DNA from: JAUXJB01 sp965226855
GTDB lineage: Bacteria > Myxococcota_A > UBA9160 > SZUA-336
Assembly: GCA_965226855.1 (NCBI GenBank)
Contig: CBDDEE010000029.1
Span: forward strand, 186,001-250,000
Length of the DNA: 64,000 nucleotides
Direction: 5' to 3'
The translations under genes and the position numbers were made by a program. Shown one piece after another: positions 60,146 to 64,000 of the stretch. Within the stretch, counting starts at the first letter, position 1. Every line of letters begins with the position of its first letter. The notes beneath the pieces were generated by a model that did no database searches, was not told the origin of the DNA, and saw only the letters and a program-made list of their open reading frames with translations.

Positions 60146-61584
60146 CTTGTCCTATTCGGTGTTGAATCTCCGAGAGCAGCGACTCCCGATTGAACGATCT
60201 TACGCGGCTTCGTTATCTACGTGAAGTGATTCCTCGTGGCGTCGAAGTGCGTCGACGAGCGTTGACATGTCTTTCAATCCCCTGACCCGGCGGAAGCCTT
60301 TCCGAGCGTCGAGGAGGGCGGCTCCGACCCAACGGAGCATCATCTTCCCTCCCCGCCACCGTTTCACTCGTCGTGTGTAGGTTGCGATCTTGTCGTTCAG
60401 GCTCTCGATCGCGTTGGTACTCCGGAGGCTTTGAAGGAGAATTCCATTCACTCCGAGGCGCAGCAGGGTGAGAGTGTCCTCCAAGCCCTCGCGAAGTGAG
60501 GCGGCCGCACCCGGATGCGACTGTTCGAGCGACCGCGCCAGGTTCTCGAGAAGTCGCTGCGCCCGCGCTGCGTCCGTCGCATTCCATGCCTCGTCCAGCG
60601 CGCGTTTGATGCTGGGGCGAGCGGTCTGCGGCAGGTGCCCGAGTACGTTTTGGCGCTTGTGCACCGGACACCTTTGGATCAGCGCCAGGTCACCGAAAAT
60701 CTTGTCGATCGCTTGGCGCAGCGCTTTCGAGCCGTCGATCACGAACACCAACGCCTGGTCGGTCGAGAGCCCACGTTCCACGAGGTCTGCGAGAAGCGCC
60801 CTTGCGACGGCCGCGTTCTCGGTGTTGCCCTCGCGAATCCCCAGCGGATGCTTCTTCCCGTCGGAATCGAACCCCAGAGCCACCAAAATGCAGTGGTCAC
60901 GGAAGTGGATGCCGTCAAGCATCACGATCTTCAAGTCGAGCTCGGCGAGAGGCTGGCTGATCCACTCGCCCAGTTTCTGCTCGGTCAACGCCACGAACCG
61001 ACGGGAGACAGCGCTCCTCGAGGTCGACCGTTCGGTCTCCGTGGGCGGCAGTCGATCCAAGCTTCGCGCATAGCGTCGAGTCGATACGCCCGCTGCCACC
61101 GCTTCGAGCGTGTGGTGATCCAGTGGATCCCGATCCGTCGCAGCCTCGAAGCTCGGCAGTACAAGTTCTCCGCCCTCGATCGACCGAACGCGAGGTCGAC
61201 GAATCGCGATCCGCCGACCTCCCAAAGTGACGGGACTCTCCGTGCTCCCCGCGCGACGACCGGGGCGCTCCTCATCGGGTTTCCAAGGCAGACCGCACAG
61301 CGCCGTGCGGTCGTGCTCCATCATCGCACCGAGCACTTGCTTGCCTGCCTCGACGCAGATACCGAAAAACGCGCGGTCGATGTCTTCGAGCGCCGACAAC
61401 ATCGGTAGCGGTAACTTGACGTGGGCGGTGTGAGCAACGGGTAGGTCTTGAGTGAACTTTGATTTCGTGAAATGCTTCGCCATGGTTGGCTCCTTCGTTG
61501 GGTTTGCATACCCCCTCCGTACCACACGGAGGGCGAAGGAGCCGCCACTCTCATCTCTCTAAATCACACCTTCTGGGACATCCC
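60146..61584 (-). mobile_element. Intact IS256-family insertion sequence
   Basis: Flanked by ccttgctgcggg at 60134-60145 and 61585-61596, a direct repeat that includes the target duplication (IS256 types usually make 8-9 bp). Ends carry gcttgtcc / gatgtccc-type and ggtgt motifs in inverted orientation. Inserted in the gene described at 59895-62275. Confidence 0.9.
60200..61483 (-). CDS. IS256-family (mutator-type) transposase
   Basis: 427 residues, complete. ATG 61483 with GGAG upstream; 14 extra codons upstream are not needed. Asp in KIVMLDGIHFRDH, Asp in LVFVIDGSKALRQ, C/H segment IQRCPVHKRQNVLGHLP and catalytic Glu in STNAIESLNDKI; ends LRRHEESLHVDNEAA. Probably active. Fragments of its close relatives are at 16755-17345 and 57243-57358. 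Confidence 0.95.
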   Translation of the reverse strand: MAKHFTKSKFTQDLPVAHTAHVKLPLPMLSALEDIDRAFFGICVEAGKQVLGAMMEHDRTALCGLPWKPDEERPGRRAGSTESPVTLGGRRIAIRRPRVRSIEGGELVLPSFEAATDRDPLDHHTLEAVAAGVSTRRYARSLDRLPPTETERSTSRSAVSRRFVALTEQKLGEWISQPLAELDLKIVMLDGIHFRDHCILVALGFDSDGKKHPLGIREGNTENAAVARALLADLVERGLSTDQALVFVIDGSKALRQAIDKIFGDLALIQRCPVHKRQNVLGHLPQTARPSIKRALDEAWNATDAARAQRLLENLARSLEQSHPGAAASLREGLEDTLTLLRLGVNGILLQSLRSTNAIESLNDKIATYTRRVKRWRGGKMMLRWVGAALLDARKGFRRVRGLKDMSTLVDALRRHEESLHVDNEAA

Positions 61585-62271
61585 CCTTGCTGCGGGTGAG
61601 TGAGGTTGTTGCTGAACGCGCCGGGGTCGCACGGAATTCTCGTACGGAAAGCTGGCCGAGGGACAAGATTACGGTCAGCGTTTCAACGGTGACCGAATCG
61701 ATGGACCATGTCAGCTTCAGTGATGATGAGCTAATCGCCATCGGTGTCGATCCCTCAGACCTCAACCCGTTCGTGTTTCAAGAAGAGCATGCAGAGTTGC
61801 TTGTCGGACAGTCGATTGGCCATACGGCACTGGAACGACAGGCCCTTGGTACGGTTCAGAGGCGGCATGACGGTAGTGCTTCCGACGGCTATAGGCGCGG
61901 CGATCAGGCGTTTCGTGATTGAACGGGCTTCGGCGGCGGGAGATCTCCGGCTCTTTCAATCGACATGCCACCTGGCGCAATTCAGCGAAGTTTTCCTACT
62001 GGGAAGAGCAGATTGGGGCGTCCGATACATCGAGGTACTCGAGCCTGACCCGGACGATGGCATGAGAGAGTTCGTCGGATCTTTCGATGACGGCGGGTAA
62101 TGTCCATCTGCTCTTTGTTCCTGATGATTTCGAAGAGCTCGCCAAGGAGGGACTTGCGAGCGTTCATACACTCGACGGCGCGATAAAGGGACGGATCCAT
62201 GAACGGGCTGCCGAGCTGCCTCGGACGCGCCCTGTAGCCGGCGCCGACACACCTCGCCTCTCCACAGTCGC

Positions 62272-63132
62272 GTGACGGGACAGCAGGAATACGCGCCGGA
62301 TGGCGTGCAACGGCCTGAACGATTCACCCGGCCTGCAGGGGTCCGGGTCGATCCGCCTGCCTGGATGAGGGCAACGGCGCTTGCACGCATCGCACCTTCG
62401 TTTCTCGTCATCGGAGCAATGAGAAGCGGATCGACCGCGCTCTACAGATTTCTGGCGGCACATCCTCGCATACTGCCGCCGCTTCGCAAAGAGGTTCACT
62501 ACTTCGACTTCCAGTACGGGAAAGGCCGCGCCTGGTATCTTGCCCACTTCCCCGGCATCCACAAGCGCATGGCCGGGAGACGCCGGATGGTCACCTTCGA
62601 AGCCTCTCCCTACTACATGGTTCACCCTCTGGCCCCGGAGCGAATCAGGGCGTTCAATTCCGACATGAAGCTCATCGCAATTCTTCGCGATCCGGTCGAT
62701 CGGGCCTTCTCTCACTACCATCATGAAGCCCGCCGGGGCGTCGAGCCCCTGACCTTCGAGGAAGCGATAGCGGCCGAACTGGAGCGGTTGTCTGGCGCGG
62801 AGCGCCTGATGAAGAAGGCGCCGCACTACTACAGCTATCACCACCATCACTTCTCTCCTACCTGGACCGCGGCCGGTATGCGCACCACCTGGAACCGTGG
62901 CTCGAGCACTTTCCGAGGAAGCACCTGCTCGTTCTCAGGAGCGAAGAACTGTTCGAAGACCCCGCCCCGGTCATGAACCGAGTGTTCGCCTTTCTGGGTC
63001 TGCCGGCTCACCGGGTTCAGCCCGGCGACGGTTCCAGGCGTTCCTATGCGTCGATGCAGCCCGAACTTCGCGAGCGGTTGCGGCGATACTTCGCGAGGGA
63101 TCAGGAAAAGCTGGAGAGGTTGCTGCGATAGC
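62272..63132 (+). pseudogene. Sulfotransferase (heparan/aryl type), frameshifted
   Basis: PAPS-binding 5' loop FLVIGAMRSGSTALYRFLAA, LRKEVHYFDFQYGKG, 3'-phosphate motif LIAILRDPVDRAFSHYHHEA, then after a frameshift near 62845 SYLDRGRYAHHLEPWLEHFP, LVLRSEELFEDPAPVMNRVF and YFARDQEKLERLLR with stop at 63130-63132. Except for the one-base shift it is full length (about 285 residues), so a sequencing error is possible. Would transfer sulfate to a glycan or small acceptor. Confidence 0.8.
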
Positions 63133-63138
63133 GCGCGC

Positions 63139-63375
63139 CTACCCCACCCGGTACGACGAGCGTTCGATGGAACGCAGCACGGCGGTTCCCTCCCCGGGCC
63201 CATCGGCGAGTGCTTCGTCGCGCAGCTCTGCGCCCGGCATCGTGACGCGAAACACGATGCTCATACGCTTGGCCGATGGCTCGGTCCCCCATGCACATGG
63301 CCCGAGGAGGCATGCAGTAGCTCGGGATGAAACACGAGCATCGCGTCCGTCTCCAGTGACGGGAACTCGCAGGAC
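63139..63375 (-). pseudogene. C-terminal fragment of a 2OG-Fe(II)/phytanoyl-dioxygenase-like protein
   Basis: SCEFPSLETDAMLVFHPELL, HASSGHVHGG, then one frame over TEPSAKRMSIVFRVTMPGAE. The GDxxxFxxxLxH...RxSxxFR end pattern fits phytanoyl-CoA-dioxygenase-type enzymes (distal His and 2OG-binding Arg). One frameshift and no upstream part. Confidence 0.4.
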
Positions 63376-63470
63376 TCGCCCGCGACCCCTTACCGAATCC
63401 TGCGGTCCGGCGTAGGAATGACCCAACCTGAACCTGGAAACTGCGGCTCCAGACGATTTTCTCTCTACAA

Positions 63471-63500
63471 AAAAAAAGAAGGGCCGAAGCCCTTCTTTTC
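63471..63500 (-). terminator. Strong intrinsic terminator, twin of 8121-8150
   Basis: aagaagggc / gcccttctt stem with A/T runs, 64 bases after the fragment stop at 63564. Confidence 0.88.
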
Positions 63501-63563
63501 CCGAGCGGTTTCTGCCGAAGCAGACCGACTCTTTACTCAGCGTCCTTTACTCAGAGTCATAGT

Positions 63564-63672
63564 TCACTGCTCAGGGTCATAGTTCACCGTGTCAGTGCTC
63601 CCAGTCACCATGTTGACGATGACGGTGGCCACGTCAACCTGTGTCGACTTTGCTTCGGCGACGGGAACCCCG
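63564..63672 (-). pseudogene. C-terminal fragment of a paralogue of the protein at 8197-8814
   Basis: VAEAKSTQVDVATVIVNMVT, then GSTDTVNYDPEQ and stop; a 20-base tandem duplication (tcatagttcac with flanks) changes the end. The 5' part is replaced by unrelated DNA at about 63672. Confidence 0.8.
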
Positions 63673-63815
63673 CGGGGACGACGCGCGTGCCGGTGGGTGA
63701 GTCGGGCGTGAGGACGGGCGAAGCGAAGTTGTGGCAGGAGCGACTACATCAGCAACTACATCGACTCGTCGAGCACGGACATTGACGAACACACCTACCA
63801 CCTCGTCCCCTCTGA

Positions 63816-64000
63816 CTAATGGAACACTGGCGCGAACAGGCAGAACACGATCCGCACCAGGAACCGCTCCAGGTCATGACCCCTGTAACCCGCTTCGTGG
63901 AGTGCGTCATGCAACCGTCCGACGAGTTCGGCGGCCTTGACGTTGGCCGGATCCTGGTCACGGAACGCCCGGCGCTGCACGCCGATGGATGAAGCCGAAC
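63816..64000 (-). pseudogene. MmeI-like restriction-modification enzyme, fragment at right edge
   Basis: Minus strand from the edge: QRRAFRDQDPANVKAAELVG, RLHDALHEAGYRGHDLERFL, VRIVFCLFA then stop. This is the conserved linker of type IIL (MmeI-like) enzymes just before the methyltransferase domain (ANxKAAELMGxLHDAL, GHDLExFLVRLLFCLFA). The break directly after CLFA shows truncation; the nuclease part may lie beyond 64000. Confidence 0.75.

Larger units (their letters stand above)
59895..62275 (+). pseudogene. Large hypothetical protein gene, frameshifted and split by IS256
   Basis: With the IS256 element removed, one decayed gene reads across: WLNVAVFKDPITELEVPVED, EYVQDSVETLLRIAEHPWAV, QALRHVMALL then (after the insertion) RVSEVVAERAGVARNSRTES, DPSDLNPFVFQEEHAELLVG, QSIGHTALER and, in other frames, RFRGGMTVVLPTAIGAAIRR, FLLGRADWGVRYIEVLEPDP and NVHLLFVPDDFEELAKEGLA. 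Frameshifts near 60045, 61850 and 62095. I know the IGHTxLERxPL / LPTAIxxAIRRFVI pattern only from uncharacterised proteins, sometimes in defence-like surroundings. No function assigned. Confidence 0.6.

Noticed and set aside
63700..63820. Plus-strand end SDYISNYIDSSSTDIDEHTY as a gene
   Set aside because: Protein-like but only about 30 codons without start or family; it overlaps the MmeI fragment stop region.

Overview
The window is GC-rich bacterial DNA from an accessory, repeat-laden part of a chromosome. The intact genes are mostly acyl-CoA, lipid and redox genes: a two-domain CoA transferase, a formyl-CoA-transferase-like enzyme, an acyl-CoA dehydrogenase, an APH-type kinase, short-chain dehydrogenases, a thiolase/DUF35 pair, a Baeyer-Villiger monooxygenase and a TonB-dependent receptor. 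This is the style of metabolically versatile uncultured lineages such as Binatota- or Myxococcota-like bacteria. That placement rests on gene content only; no rRNA or other marker is present. An outer-membrane receptor and several outer-membrane barrel C-termini indicate a Gram-negative envelope.

Layout. 1-6.8 kb: Rieske oxygenase fragment, 2OG-Fe(II) oxygenase, two PuuE-like polysaccharide deacetylases, a decayed IS3 element and a decayed tyrosine integrase that abuts tRNA-Gly(GCC) and pgsA. This is the classical layout of an element integrated in a tRNA 3' end. 7-9.5 kb: pgsA whose 5' end is replaced by repeat DNA, then dispersed repeats and a small protein with a strong terminator. 9.5-24 kb: CoA transferase, PD-(D/E)XK-like nuclease, TonB receptor, thiolase/DUF35, BVMO and Coq4-like gene, with an apparently exact 963-bp inverted duplication joining pieces of the CoA transferase and BVMO loci. 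24.4-30.1 kb: acyl-CoA dehydrogenase, SDR, kinase, ferritin-like stub and esterase. 30-39 kb: intact IS5-type element, a probable selenocysteine-containing peroxiredoxin-like protein, a broken AT-richer zinc-ribbon/HEPN gene, and repeat clusters. 39.4-42.4 kb: UPF0182 membrane protein and a truncated nitroreductase. 42.5-51 kb: tRNA-Thr 3' half, methyltransferase fragment, a small phage-like gene trio, Frc-like CoA transferase and many gene fragments. 51-58.4 kb: cupredoxin-like protein, BNR-repeat protein, intact IS481, DUF2231 protein, ferredoxin and more IS debris. 58.4-64 kb: an intact IS256 element splitting a decayed gene, a frameshifted sulfotransferase, and an MmeI-like fragment at the edge.

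The dominant signal is genomic rubble: more than twenty truncated or frameshifted genes of ordinary metabolism, mixed with three dispersed non-coding repeat families. Family A is about 320 bp. Family B carries decamer arrays of the type gtgccacgta plus IS21-terminus-like ends. Family C carries gtgtcgttag-type decamers. B and C are both built from units phased at about 10 bp. Three complete transposases (IS5, IS481, IS256 families) show that insertion is recent or ongoing.

Most interesting items: the UxxC peroxiredoxin-like gene at 32827-33567 with an in-frame TGA and a SECIS-like hairpin; the decamer-phased mobile repeats, including a 170-bp MITE-like unit with 20-bp perfect inverted ends at 38801-38970; the HEPN gene with an exact 137-bp duplication of its active-site segment; and several chimeric junctions (pgsA, SDR/CoA-transferase). 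Each junction coincides with a repeat, so repeat-induced misassembly has to be excluded.
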